The notes under the pieces were generated by a model. That model was not told the DNA's origin and made no database searches. It worked only from the letters and a program-made list of their open reading frames with translations. Below, in pieces: positions 5,017-11,913 of a DNA stretch of 11,913 nt. The stretch covers positions 1-11,913 of the forward strand of contig JBHIXX010000055.1 in NCBI GenBank assembly GCA_041984585.1, read 5' to 3'. Position 1 is the first letter of the stretch. Each line of letters starts with the position of its first letter. The position numbers and the translations under genes were made by a program. Origin of the DNA: Pseudolysinimonas_A sp041984585. Its GTDB lineage: Bacteria > Actinomycetota > Actinomycetes > Actinomycetales > Microbacteriaceae.

Positions 5017-7517
5017 CCGTCGTCGATGCCGTGCCCCGCGCAATCGCGGACCGTGTCGCCGAGCTGACGCTCGACGAGAAGATCCGGCTGCTGGAGGGCC
5101 ACGCCTCCTGGCGCGCCATGGGGGTGGAACGACTCGGCATCCCGTCGCTCTACCTCACCGACGGCCCGCACGGCGTGCGGAGGACGCGCGCGGAAGACGG
5201 CGCGTTCGGCATCGCGGGCAACATCCCGTCGACCTGCTTCCCGCCCGCGGTGACGGTTGCCAACTCCTGGGATCCGGGGAACGCGCAACGGGTCGGCAGC
5301 GCGATCGCGCGCGAATGCCGCGACCTCGGCGTCGACGTGCTGCTCGCGCCGGGGGTGAACATCAAGCGCAACCCGCTGTGCGGACGCAACTTCGAGTACT
5401 TCTCGGAAGACCCGTTGATCTCGGGATTGTTCGGCAGCGCGTTCGTGCAGGGTGTCCAAGGCGAAGGCGTGTCCGCGTCGGTCAAGCACTTCGCGGCGAA
5501 CTCGAACGAGGACTTCCGCTTCGTCGGCGACAGCGTGGTCGACGAGCGCGCCCTCCGGGAGATCTACCTGCGCCAGTTCGAGCACATCGTGCGCGAGGCG
5601 GCACCGCACACCGTCATGTGCGCCTACAACGCCGTGAACGGCACGGCGAGCTCGGATAACACCGAGCTGCTCACCGGCATCCTCCGCGACGAGTGGGGCT
5701 TCGACGGCGTCGTGATGACCGACTGGGGCGCGACCCACGACCGCGTGGCCGCGCTGCTCGCCGGATGCGAGCTCGACATGCCGGGGGACGCCCCGCACAA
5801 CCGCCGGGCGCTCCGCGACGCGGTGGACGACGGTCGGCTGCCGCTCGACGTGCTCGACCGCGCGGTGGGGCGCGTGCTGACGTTGATCGACCGCGCGACC
5901 GAGCACCGGGGGGAGACCCCGGCCGACGCCGACACGGGTTCCTCCGTCGTCTCCGAGACGGGTTCCTCGGAGGGCGACGACCTCCTCGCCGTCCGCGACG
6001 CCGAGGCCCACGCGCACCTGGCGCAGAGTGTCGCCGAGGACGGCGCGGTGCTGCTCACCAACGACGGCACGCTGCCGCTCGGGCCCGCATCCGGGCGGCT
6101 GCTCGTCGTCGGCGAGATGTTCGAGCGGATGCGGTTCCAGGGAGCCGGCTCGTCCCTGGTCACCCCGACGCGCGTGGTTTCGCCGCGCGACGCGTTCGAC
6201 GCGCGTGACGTCGACTACCGCTACGAGCGCGGGTACCGGGCTCTCGACCCGGGCGTCGACGAGAGACTCGAGCGCGCCGCGCTCGACGCCGCCGTGGACG
6301 CCGACACGGTGCTCTTCTTCGGCGGCCTCACCGACCTCGAGGAGAGCGAGGGATTCGACCGCACCACCCTGGCGCTCGGCGCGGCGCAGACCCGCCTGCT
6401 GCGGGGGCTCGTGGAGCGTGGCGCGCGCGTCGTGCTCGTTCTGTTCGCCGGTGCGCCGGTCGAGATCCCCGAGGTCGAGCGGCTCGCCGCCGTGCTCGAC
6501 ATGACCCTCCCGGGAATGCTCGGCGGGGAGGCGACGGCGCGGCTGCTGTTCGGCGAGGTGTCGCCGTCGGGGAAGCTCGCCGAGTCGTGGCCGCTCTCCG
6601 CCGCCGACGCGACGAGCGCGGCCGACTTCGACGCCGGTCCGGTCGCGCGCTACGCCGAGTCGATCTACGTGGGCTACCGCGGGTACGACGCGGTGGGCAC
6701 GCCGGTGCGGTTCCCGTTCGGACACGGTCGCTCGTACACGACGTTCGCCTACGACGACCTGCGCGTCACCCGTCATGGCGGCCACGTGTCCGTGTCGGTG
6801 TCGGTCCGGAACACCGGCGACCGCGACGGCGCCGAGGTCGTGCAGCTCTACGTGCGCAACAACCGGGGGCAGGTGTTCAAGGCCGAGAAGGAGCTGCGCG
6901 CCTTCGAGCGGGTTCCCGTGCCCGCGGGCGGGACCGTGACGGTGTCGTTGGGGTTCGACCTCGGTGCCCTCTCCTACTGGGACGTCGCCGAGCAGGGTTG
7001 GGTGCTCGAGAACGGCGACTACGAGATCCTCGTCGCGGCGTCCGCCTCCGACATCCGCCTCCGAGCGCCGCTGATCGTCACCGAGGGGCGTGCGTCGCGG
7101 TCGCCGTATCCGTCCGAGGTCGACGCCGACTACGCGCGGCCGCCGCGCGGCATCCTGGCGTCGTTCCCCGCGCTCGTCGGGAGGGACGTGCCGCCGCAAC
7201 CCGACACCCGGCGGCTCACCCTCGAGACCCGACTCGTCGACGCCCGGCGCTCGCTCGTCGGCCGCATCATGTACCGCGCCGTGCTCGGCCGGGTGGAGAG
7301 GGGATACCGCGACGCCCTCGCGCTGCCCGACGGCATCGAGCGCGACGCGCAGGTCAAGAACGCGCACTTCCTGGTGCGGATGATGCCCTTCCAGTCGCTG
7401 CGGAGCATGGCGATGTCGTCCGCCGGGGCGCTGCCGTATCCGGTGGCGGCCGCGATCGCCGCCCTCGCGACGGGGCATCCGCTCCACGCCCTCGGCCACC
7501 TGGTGCGTCGTCGATGA
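5013..7517 (+). CDS. Glycoside hydrolase family 3 protein, probable beta-glucosidase
   Basis: An 834-residue GH3 enzyme without a signal peptide, so cytoplasmic. The TIM-barrel part (about 10-285) contains LTDGPHGVRR (D50), GRNFEYFSEDP, KHFAANSNED (K158, H159) and VVMTDWGA with the expected nucleophile D237. The second alpha/beta domain starts near 325 (SVAEDGAVLLTNDGTLPL) and holds EESEGFDR (443-450), where a Glu is the likely acid/base. A fibronectin-III-like domain follows at about 590-680 (VRNTGDRDGAEVVQLYV). A C-terminal helical extension of about 140 residues ends in FQSLRSMAMSSAGALPYPVAAAIAAL. There is no PA14 insertion. The start is GTG 5013, overlapping the MFS stop, with GGGGAG 4 nt upstream. 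A likely disordered linker (about 290-325) contains a short internal duplication. Beta-glucosidase is the likeliest activity; beta-xylosidase or another beta-glycosidase is possible. Confidence 0.94.
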   Translation: MTVVDAVPRAIADRVAELTLDEKIRLLEGHASWRAMGVERLGIPSLYLTDGPHGVRRTRAEDGAFGIAGNIPSTCFPPAVTVANSWDPGNAQRVGSAIARECRDLGVDVLLAPGVNIKRNPLCGRNFEYFSEDPLISGLFGSAFVQGVQGEGVSASVKHFAANSNEDFRFVGDSVVDERALREIYLRQFEHIVREAAPHTVMCAYNAVNGTASSDNTELLTGILRDEWGFDGVVMTDWGATHDRVAALLAGCELDMPGDAPHNRRALRDAVDDGRLPLDVLDRAVGRVLTLIDRATEHRGETPADADTGSSVVSETGSSEGDDLLAVRDAEAHAHLAQSVAEDGAVLLTNDGTLPLGPASGRLLVVGEMFERMRFQGAGSSLVTPTRVVSPRDAFDARDVDYRYERGYRALDPGVDERLERAALDAAVDADTVLFFGGLTDLEESEGFDRTTLALGAAQTRLLRGLVERGARVVLVLFAGAPVEIPEVERLAAVLDMTLPGMLGGEATARLLFGEVSPSGKLAESWPLSAADATSAADFDAGPVARYAESIYVGYRGYDAVGTPVRFPFGHGRSYTTFAYDDLRVTRHGGHVSVSVSVRNTGDRDGAEVVQLYVRNNRGQVFKAEKELRAFERVPVPAGGTVTVSLGFDLGALSYWDVAEQGWVLENGDYEILVAASASDIRLRAPLIVTEGRASRSPYPSEVDADYARPPRGILASFPALVGRDVPPQPDTRRLTLETRLVDARRSLVGRIMYRAVLGRVERGYRDALALPDGIERDAQVKNAHFLVRMMPFQSLRSMAMSSAGALPYPVAAAIAALATGHPLHALGHLVRRR

Positions 7518-10123
7518 CCCTGCGGATCGGGTCGCTGACGGTCGACTCCCTCGCCGACGGGTGCGTCACCGACAGCGCCCCCGCGATCGCATTCGCCCTC
7601 GACTCCGACGTGCCCGGCGAGCGGCTGGCTTCCGCCGTGGTGCGGGTGGGCGACTGGACGACGACCACAGGCGAGCAGGTCGGCATCCGGTACGCCGGTC
7701 CGCTCGCGCCGCGAACCGAGTACCCGGTCTCGGTCACGGCGACGGCAGAGAGCGGCGAGGTCGCCGAGGCGCACACGTCGTTCCGCACCGGACGAATCGG
7801 CACCCCCTGGCAGGCGCGGTGGATCACCGACCGCACCGTGGTGACGCCGAAAGGCGGATCGCCGGTGCCGATCACCTTCCGCCACAGGTTCGCCGCCGAT
7901 GCCGGGGTGGTGCGGGCGACGCTGGAGATCACCGCGCTCGGCATCTACGAGGCGCACCTCAACGCCGCGAAGGTCGGCGACGACTGGTTCGCACCCGGGT
8001 TCACTTCATACGACCACCGCATCCAGTACCAGACCTATGACGTGACCGATCGGATGGCGGCCGCGAACGAGATCGTCGTGACGGTGGCCGGCGGGTGGGC
8101 ATCCGGATCGTTCACCTACCTGCGGAAGAGCCGCATCTACGCCGACCGCCAGGCCCTGCTCGCCGAACTGCGCCTCGAGTACGCCGACGGGCGCGTCGAG
8201 ACCGTCTCGACCGGGCCCGACTGGGAGGTCTCCCACGACGGCCCCTACCGGATGGCTGAGTGGTACGACGGCGAGACCTTCGACGCGCGGGTCACGCCGG
8301 ACGAGCAGACTTGGCGCGCGGCGGATGTCACCCGCCCGCGGAAGGGCCCGGAGCTGATCGCGCAGGAGGGCGCCCCGGTACGCGCGCAGCGGGTGATGAC
8401 GCCGGTGTCGCACACGGTGAGCCCGAGCGGGGAGCTGGTCTTCGACTTCGGACAGAACTTCGCCGGCGTGATCTCGGCGCGGCTGCGGGGCGAGGCGGGT
8501 CGGGAGGTGGTGTTCCGGCACGCCGAAGTGCTGGTCGACGGGGAGCTCTTCACCCAGTCGCTGCGCACCGCGAAGGCGACCGCGACATACACCTGCGTCG
8601 ACGGCGACCAGGAGTACACCCCGCGGTTCACCTACATGGGGTTCCGCTACGTCGGCGTGCGCGGAATCGCCGCCGAGGACCTGGAGCTCACCGCCCTCGC
8701 CCTTCACTCCGACCTGCCGCGCACCGGCACGTTCACCTGCTCCGACGACCGGGTGAACCGGCTGCAGTCGGCGATCGAATGGGGCGGGCGATCGAACCTG
8801 GTCGACGTCCCCACCGACTGCCCGCAGCGCGACGAGCGGGAGGGCTGGACCGGCGACTACGCCGTGTTCGCCTCGACCGCGTCGTACAACTTCGACATGA
8901 GCCGATTCCTGCGCAAGTGGCTCGGCGACCTGGCGGTGGAGCAGGGGCGCGGCGGCGGCATCCCGATGGTGGTCCCGAAGGCGGGCAATCCGTTCCCGAC
9001 GATGGCGACATCGTGCTGGGGGGACGTGTGCGTGCTCGCCCCGTGGGCCGAATATCAAGCGCGTGGCGACCTCGACGTGCTGCGGCGCGGCTACCCGACG
9101 ATGATGCGCTTCCTGAAGGCGGCGCTGTGGTGGGCGGGGCTGTTCTCGCTCGGGCGTCGGCGACGGGTGTGGCGCTTCCCGTTCCACTTCGGCGACTGGA
9201 CCGCCCCCGACACGGATGTGCGCGGGTGGCTGGGCCGCGGCCGCTGGGTGGGGACCGCCTACCTCGCCAACTCGCTCGGCCTCGTCGCCGAGATCGCGCG
9301 TCTGCTCGGAGAGGAGGCGGATGCCGCCCGCTACGAACGGCTGCGGGCGCAGACCGTCGACGCGTACCGCGCGGTCTTCACCGATGGGGAGGGGCGGCTG
9401 CGGCGCGAGTTCCAGACCGGCTACGTGCTGCCGCTGCACTTCGGGATGACCACCGGCTCCGAGTCGGACGCGATGGCCGGCCACCTCGTGCGGCTCATCG
9501 ACGAGGCGGACGGCCACCTCGCGACCGGTTTCCCGGGCACCCCGTACATCCTCTTCGCCCTGTCGGATCACGGACGGCTCGACGCCGCCTACCGCCTCCT
9601 GCTGCAGGAGACATGCCCGTCGTGGCTCTACATGGTGGAGTCCGGTGGGACGACCATCTGGGAGCGGTGGGATGCCCTCCGCCCCGACGGGACGGTCAAC
9701 ATCGCCGATCTCCGCTCCGGCTCCGAGAGCGTCGACTCGAGCGGCGGCATGGTGTCGTTCAACCACTACGCCGCGGGCGCCGTGGGCGACTGGCTGTACC
9801 GCCGGGTCGCGGGCATCGAGCCGACCTCGGGCGGGTATCGGCAATTCCGGGTCGCGCCGCAGCCGGGTGGCGGACTCGCCTCCGCCGAGGCGGAGGTGCA
9901 CACGCCGTACGGTACGGCCTCGTCGACGTGGCGCATCGCCGGTGGTCGATTCCAGCTCACCGTGCGGGTGCCGGTGTCGACGACGTGCACCGTGTCACTG
10001 CCCGATGGCTCGACGCGCGAGGTGGGCAGCGGCATCCACGAGTTCGAGTGCGCAGCGCCGTCGTGGTGCCGGGCCGCGTCCCAGCGGTACATGCGACGAT
10101 GCGAGGGTGACCGCACGCGCTGA
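7514..10123 (+). CDS. Glycoside hydrolase family 78 alpha-L-rhamnosidase
   Basis: An 869-residue GH78 enzyme removing terminal alpha-L-rhamnose. Domain order: an Ig-like N-terminal domain (about 1-95), a beta-sandwich with the conserved WFAPGFTSYDHRIQYQTYDVT pattern (about 117-290), a second beta domain to about 400 (LVFDFGQNFAG), the (alpha/alpha)6 catalytic barrel (about 405-765), and a C-terminal beta domain. The signature DCPQRDEREGWTGD lies at 435-448, with the general acid matching E441 and substrate-binding D435, W445 and D448. The general base matches E717 in TIWERWD. All catalytic residues are present, and the length is normal. No signal peptide. ATG 7514 overlaps the GH3 stop as ATGA; no strong ribosome site is seen, so coupled re-initiation is likely. 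Together with the GH3 enzyme it would strip rhamnose and then glucose from a rhamnosyl-glucoside. Confidence 0.96.
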   Translation: MTLRIGSLTVDSLADGCVTDSAPAIAFALDSDVPGERLASAVVRVGDWTTTTGEQVGIRYAGPLAPRTEYPVSVTATAESGEVAEAHTSFRTGRIGTPWQARWITDRTVVTPKGGSPVPITFRHRFAADAGVVRATLEITALGIYEAHLNAAKVGDDWFAPGFTSYDHRIQYQTYDVTDRMAAANEIVVTVAGGWASGSFTYLRKSRIYADRQALLAELRLEYADGRVETVSTGPDWEVSHDGPYRMAEWYDGETFDARVTPDEQTWRAADVTRPRKGPELIAQEGAPVRAQRVMTPVSHTVSPSGELVFDFGQNFAGVISARLRGEAGREVVFRHAEVLVDGELFTQSLRTAKATATYTCVDGDQEYTPRFTYMGFRYVGVRGIAAEDLELTALALHSDLPRTGTFTCSDDRVNRLQSAIEWGGRSNLVDVPTDCPQRDEREGWTGDYAVFASTASYNFDMSRFLRKWLGDLAVEQGRGGGIPMVVPKAGNPFPTMATSCWGDVCVLAPWAEYQARGDLDVLRRGYPTMMRFLKAALWWAGLFSLGRRRRVWRFPFHFGDWTAPDTDVRGWLGRGRWVGTAYLANSLGLVAEIARLLGEEADAARYERLRAQTVDAYRAVFTDGEGRLRREFQTGYVLPLHFGMTTGSESDAMAGHLVRLIDEADGHLATGFPGTPYILFALSDHGRLDAAYRLLLQETCPSWLYMVESGGTTIWERWDALRPDGTVNIADLRSGSESVDSSGGMVSFNHYAAGAVGDWLYRRVAGIEPTSGGYRQFRVAPQPGGGLASAEAEVHTPYGTASSTWRIAGGRFQLTVRVPVSTTCTVSLPDGSTREVGSGIHEFECAAPSWCRAASQRYMRRCEGDRTR

Positions 10124-11057
10124 GACCGCCGCGGAGCCGGGGCCGCGCCCGACCCGCGAGGAGCGGCTTCGCGGACGCCTGCTGACGGCGCTCTCCGGCA
10201 AGCCCGACGGGCAGCCGGCGTGGGTGCGCGAGCTGGCGGAGGGCGACGACGCGGGGTACTTCGCGGATGGAGGCGCCGCGTGGACGGTGCACGCCGGGAT
10301 GCCGACGATGGTGGCCGGCATCCGGGCGCTGCTGCTGCAGGCGCTGCACCCGGGCGCGATGGCGGGCGTGCACGACCACTCCCGATATCGCGAGGATCCG
10401 GCGGGCCGCCTGGCGGGCACGGTGCGCTGGATCATCGTGCTCACCTACGGGTCGACCGAGCAGGCCGGGCGCGAGATCGCGCGGGTGAGCCGCTACCACC
10501 AGCACGTCGTCGGCGACTACGTGAACGCCACGGGCGAGACGGTGCCCTACTCGGCGGCGGATGCCGACCTCGCCGCGTGGGTGCACCTCGCCTTCGCCGA
10601 CGCGTTCCTCGCCTGCCACGAGACGTGGGGCGGCCCCATCCCGCACGGGGCGGGGGAGAGCGGACCGGATGCATACGTGCGCGAGTGGGCGACCGCGGGA
10701 CGCCTCATGGGCGTCGCGACCCCGCCCGAGTCGTCGTCGGAGCTGCGCGCGGCGCTGCGCGGCTATCTCGACGACGGGACGCTGCGGCACGACGAGCGCG
10801 TCGCCGACGTGGTGCGCTTTCTGCGGCGGCCGCCGTTCCGGGGTGTGTTGGGCCCCGCGTACCGGGTGCTGTTCGCGGGCGCCGTGGCGACGATCCCGCG
10901 GGACCTGCGGCGGATGCTCGGCGTGCGGCGCGCGTGGTGGCCCGCCGTCACGCTCACCCGTGTGCTGCTCGCGGCCGCACAGCGGGCGCTCGGGAGCGGC
11001 CCCCGTGCGTACAACTTCGCCCGGATGCGCCTGCGGCGACTCGCAGAGGCGGCGTAG
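10107..11057 (+). CDS. DUF2236 / MpaB-family oxygenase-like protein
   Basis: A 316-residue protein with the DUF2236 pattern: LLLQALHPGAMAGVHDHSRYREDPAGRLAGT (77-105), ARVSRYHQHVVGDYVNATGETVPYSAADADLAAWVHLAFADAF (125-167) and a C-terminal helix with RVLLAAAQRALG. The family includes MpaB of mycophenolic acid synthesis, which cleaves a terpenoid side chain, and shares its domain with heme-dependent latex-clearing proteins. Conserved His residues such as H81, H131 and H133 may take part in cofactor binding, but I cannot assign ligands. GTG 10107 is chosen because the family sequence begins shortly after it; it overlaps the GH78 gene by 17 bp and has no clear ribosome site. Residues about 225-237 (TLRHDERVADVVR) recur in a downstream fragment at 11617-11671. 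Co-transcription with the glycosidases is plausible but the substrate is unknown; such genes are also common elsewhere in Actinobacteria. Confidence 0.85.
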   Translation: MTARAETAAEPGPRPTREERLRGRLLTALSGKPDGQPAWVRELAEGDDAGYFADGGAAWTVHAGMPTMVAGIRALLLQALHPGAMAGVHDHSRYREDPAGRLAGTVRWIIVLTYGSTEQAGREIARVSRYHQHVVGDYVNATGETVPYSAADADLAAWVHLAFADAFLACHETWGGPIPHGAGESGPDAYVREWATAGRLMGVATPPESSSELRAALRGYLDDGTLRHDERVADVVRFLRRPPFRGVLGPAYRVLFAGAVATIPRDLRRMLGVRRAWWPAVTLTRVLLAAAQRALGSGPRAYNFARMRLRRLAEAA

Positions 11058-11129
11058 TTCAGCCCGACACGCTCGGTGCCCGGGTTCCACACGTGCAGGA
11101 AGCCACCCGTGGGGGACCAGGATGTGGGC

Positions 11130-11612
11130 ATGCGGTTCTGGGGAGCCTACGGGTGGATCGAGTACTCGATCTTCTTCGGCATGGCGGTGATCACGTCGGC
11201 CACGGTTCTCGTCATCATCTTCGCGCGACTCTCCCCGTGGGCCCTCGTGATCCCGATCGTCGTCGTCGCGCTCGGGAGCGTGACGCTCGGGATCGTGCAG
11301 CGGAACGCGCCTGCGGAGCCTCACGAACCGGAACCGGAGCCCGGCGACCTGTTCGCGATCCGAATGCCCGGCGCAGACCCGGCGGCGATCGTGCGTGTGA
11401 GCGGGCTCCTCACCTCGCGCATCCTCAATCGCTATCCGGGAGCGCGCCTCGTCGACCAAGACCCGCGGGCCGGCGCCGTGATGGTGTCCGTTCCGGATGT
11501 CCCGCGACGAGACGTCCGGGCCGAACTGGCGCGATCCCTCACGCCACATAGTCCGGGCGGCTCGACCATCACCGACGCGTCAGGCGGTGTGACTGAGTTC
11601 GGAGGACAGTAG
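11130..11612 (+). CDS. Small membrane protein with two transmembrane helices, function unknown
   Basis: The product is 160 residues. Two hydrophobic segments lie at about 12-33 and 36-56, joined by a very short SP turn, so both ends are probably on the cytoplasmic side. An acidic, Pro-rich linker (EPHEPEPEPGD, about 62-73) leads to a soluble C-terminal region of about 85 residues with a plausible alpha/beta pattern (LFAIRMPGADPAAIVRVSGLL, then AVMVSVPDVPRRDVRAELAR). I recognise no family. ATG 11130 is chosen because AGGA lies 7 nt upstream and the first helix begins soon after; a longer reading from ATG 11076 would add 18 residues of atypical composition. It lies 72 nt after the oxygenase gene and may have its own promoter, though none is clear. 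Confidence 0.68.
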   Translation: MRFWGAYGWIEYSIFFGMAVITSATVLVIIFARLSPWALVIPIVVVALGSVTLGIVQRNAPAEPHEPEPEPGDLFAIRMPGADPAAIVRVSGLLTSRILNRYPGARLVDQDPRAGAVMVSVPDVPRRDVRAELARSLTPHSPGGSTITDASGGVTEFGGQ

Positions 11613-11616
11613 CTGC

Positions 11617-11671
11617 ACGGGACGCTGCGGCACGACGAGCACGTCGCCGACGTGGTGCGGGTTCTGCCACG
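11617..11671 (+). pseudogene. Fragment of a DUF2236/MpaB-type oxygenase gene, a near-copy of 10774-10828
   Basis: About 55 bp matches the internal part of the oxygenase gene at 10774-10828 with roughly five differences beyond the first bases. GGGACGCTGCGGCACGACG and CGTCGCCGACGTGGTGCG are identical in both. Read in the same frame, the fragment encodes TLRHDEHVADVVRVLPRL, against TLRHDERVADVVRFLRRP in the intact gene. The match begins 5 nt after the stop of the membrane protein gene, and no further oxygenase sequence is seen on either side. It is best explained as the remnant of a duplicated oxygenase gene or of a recombination event. Confidence 0.75.
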
Positions 11672-11821
11672 GCTAGAGCTCTGTGTCCCTCCGCCCGCAG
11701 ACCCCTACCGTTCGCAGGTGCTGTGCTCATAGACCTATCGGATGGCGACTCGATACCCCAACGGCGCGATGGCTCCACCGACAACGGCCTCACGCGTTAT
11801 GACGTGAAGGGCAAAGGGGAC
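11672..11821. other. Non-coding stretch between the oxygenase fragment and the IS end
   Basis: I see no supported gene here. A 21-codon ATG reading frame at 11742-11807 has no ribosome site or recognisable sequence. Base composition is less GC-rich and less codon-structured than in the neighbouring genes, which fits decayed DNA beside a mobile element. Confidence 0.5.
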
Positions 11822-11849
11822 TGGTGCAAGTAGCGGTGACAGTTTCGGT

Positions 11850-11913
11850 TTAGGCCGCGAGGGTCGCGGCTGGTTCTAGTTTCTGTTCGTATTCGATGGG
11901 GGTCAATCCGCCG
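11850..11913 (-). CDS. IS3-type transposase, C-terminal 20 residues only
   Basis: On the minus strand, entering from the right edge, the reading frame gives GGLTPIEYEQKLEPAATLAA followed by TAA (11852-11850). The G-x-L-(T/S)-P-x-E-(Y/F)-E motif close to the stop is the usual C-terminus of IS3-family OrfB transposases, where it follows the RRRHSxLG segment downstream of the DDE catalytic domain. Only the tail is in the window, so whether the transposase is intact cannot be judged. The last codons form a perfect hairpin, GCCGCGA (11854-11860) and TCGCGGC (11864-11870), with a 3-nt loop. Confidence 0.75.
   Translation of the reverse strand, partial: GGLTPIEYEQKLEPAATLAA
11854..11870. repeat. 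Perfect 7-bp hairpin over the transposase stop region
   Basis: GCCGCGA-GGG-TCGCGGC has a 3-nt loop and lies over codons for AATLAA just before the stop. No T-tract follows it on the minus strand, so it is not a clear intrinsic terminator. It could slow ribosomes or block read-through transcription across the IS end, or be chance in GC-rich sequence. Confidence 0.5.

Larger units (their letters stand above)
11822..11913 (-). mobile_element. End of an IS3-type insertion sequence, truncated by the window edge
   Basis: The stretch contains the transposase 3' end and about 28 bp beyond its stop. IS3-family elements normally end in 5'-TG...CA-3', so the TG at 11822 (TGGTGCAAGTAGCGGTGACA) is a plausible outer end of the terminal inverted repeat. 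The boundary is a guess because the other end and the target duplication lie outside the window. Confidence 0.5.

Noticed and set aside
4947..7499. 850-codon minus-strand open frame opposite the GH3 gene
   Set aside because: Its Arg/His/Val-rich product has no recognisable motif, whereas the plus strand holds a complete GH3 enzyme.
8006..9901. 631-codon minus-strand open frame opposite the GH78 gene
   Set aside because: Shadow of the GH78 reading frame; no domain and biased composition.
11058..11129. Intrinsic terminator after the oxygenase gene
   Set aside because: Only short CCAC/GTGG and TTCC/GGAA pairings and no T-tract.
10763..11131. Minus-strand frame beginning MPTSWSPTGGFLHVWNPGTERVGLNYAA
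   Set aside because: The first 25 residues look protein-like, but the rest runs antisense through the oxygenase gene as Arg/Ser-rich sequence. It might be a relic in the spacer, but there is no support for a gene.
11569..11793. 74-codon minus-strand frame across the oxygenase fragment
   Set aside because: No motif, no ribosome site, and it overlaps the end of the membrane protein gene and the decayed region.
11742..11807. 21-residue plus-strand frame (MATRYPNGAMAPP...)
   Set aside because: Too short, with no ribosome site and no similarity I can name.

Overview
The window looks like chromosomal DNA of a high-GC actinobacterium, most likely Microbacterium or a close relative in Microbacteriaceae. 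The reasons are the very high G+C at third codon positions, GTG starts, a DUF222 (13E12-repeat type) HNH gene, and an excess of the hexamer GGATGC. The genus is inference; no rRNA or marker gene is present.

Left part (1-2597, minus strand). The 5' part of a DUF222/HNH endonuclease-like gene runs off the left edge. A 166-bp repeat-bearing spacer separates it from an unusual protein joining an SGNH-hydrolase-like domain to a C-terminal GAF domain. Next comes a GyrI-like small-molecule-binding protein. Its GTG start overlaps head-to-head with the start assigned to the LacI-type regulator on the plus strand.

Centre (2590-10123, plus strand). This is a glycoside-utilisation locus: a LacI-family regulator, a 102-bp control region, then three genes overlapping by 4 bp each (GTGA, ATGA). 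The three encode an MFS transporter, a GH3 beta-glycosidase and a GH78 alpha-L-rhamnosidase. Neither glycosidase has a signal peptide. The simplest reading is that the MFS protein imports an intact rhamnosylated glucoside (rutinoside, neohesperidoside or saponin type), which is trimmed inside the cell by GH78 and then GH3. The control region holds a candidate promoter (TTGGTG-17-TATCCT) followed at the expected transcription start by two abutting GCGC-rich palindromes, good candidates for the LacI-family operator.

Right part (10107-11913). A DUF2236/MpaB-type oxygenase gene overlaps the end of the rhamnosidase gene by 17 bp. A small two-helix membrane protein of unknown function follows. Beyond it is decayed DNA: a roughly 55-bp near-copy of an internal piece of the oxygenase gene, about 150 bp with nothing recognisable, and the 3' end of an IS3-type transposase gene running off the right edge. 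No RNA genes or CRISPR arrays were seen, and no convincing intrinsic terminator.

Nothing here is clearly a new class of system. The points most worth following are the regulator-operator-transporter-GH3-GH78 locus with its linked oxygenase, the SGNH-GAF fusion, and the duplicated oxygenase fragment beside the IS end.
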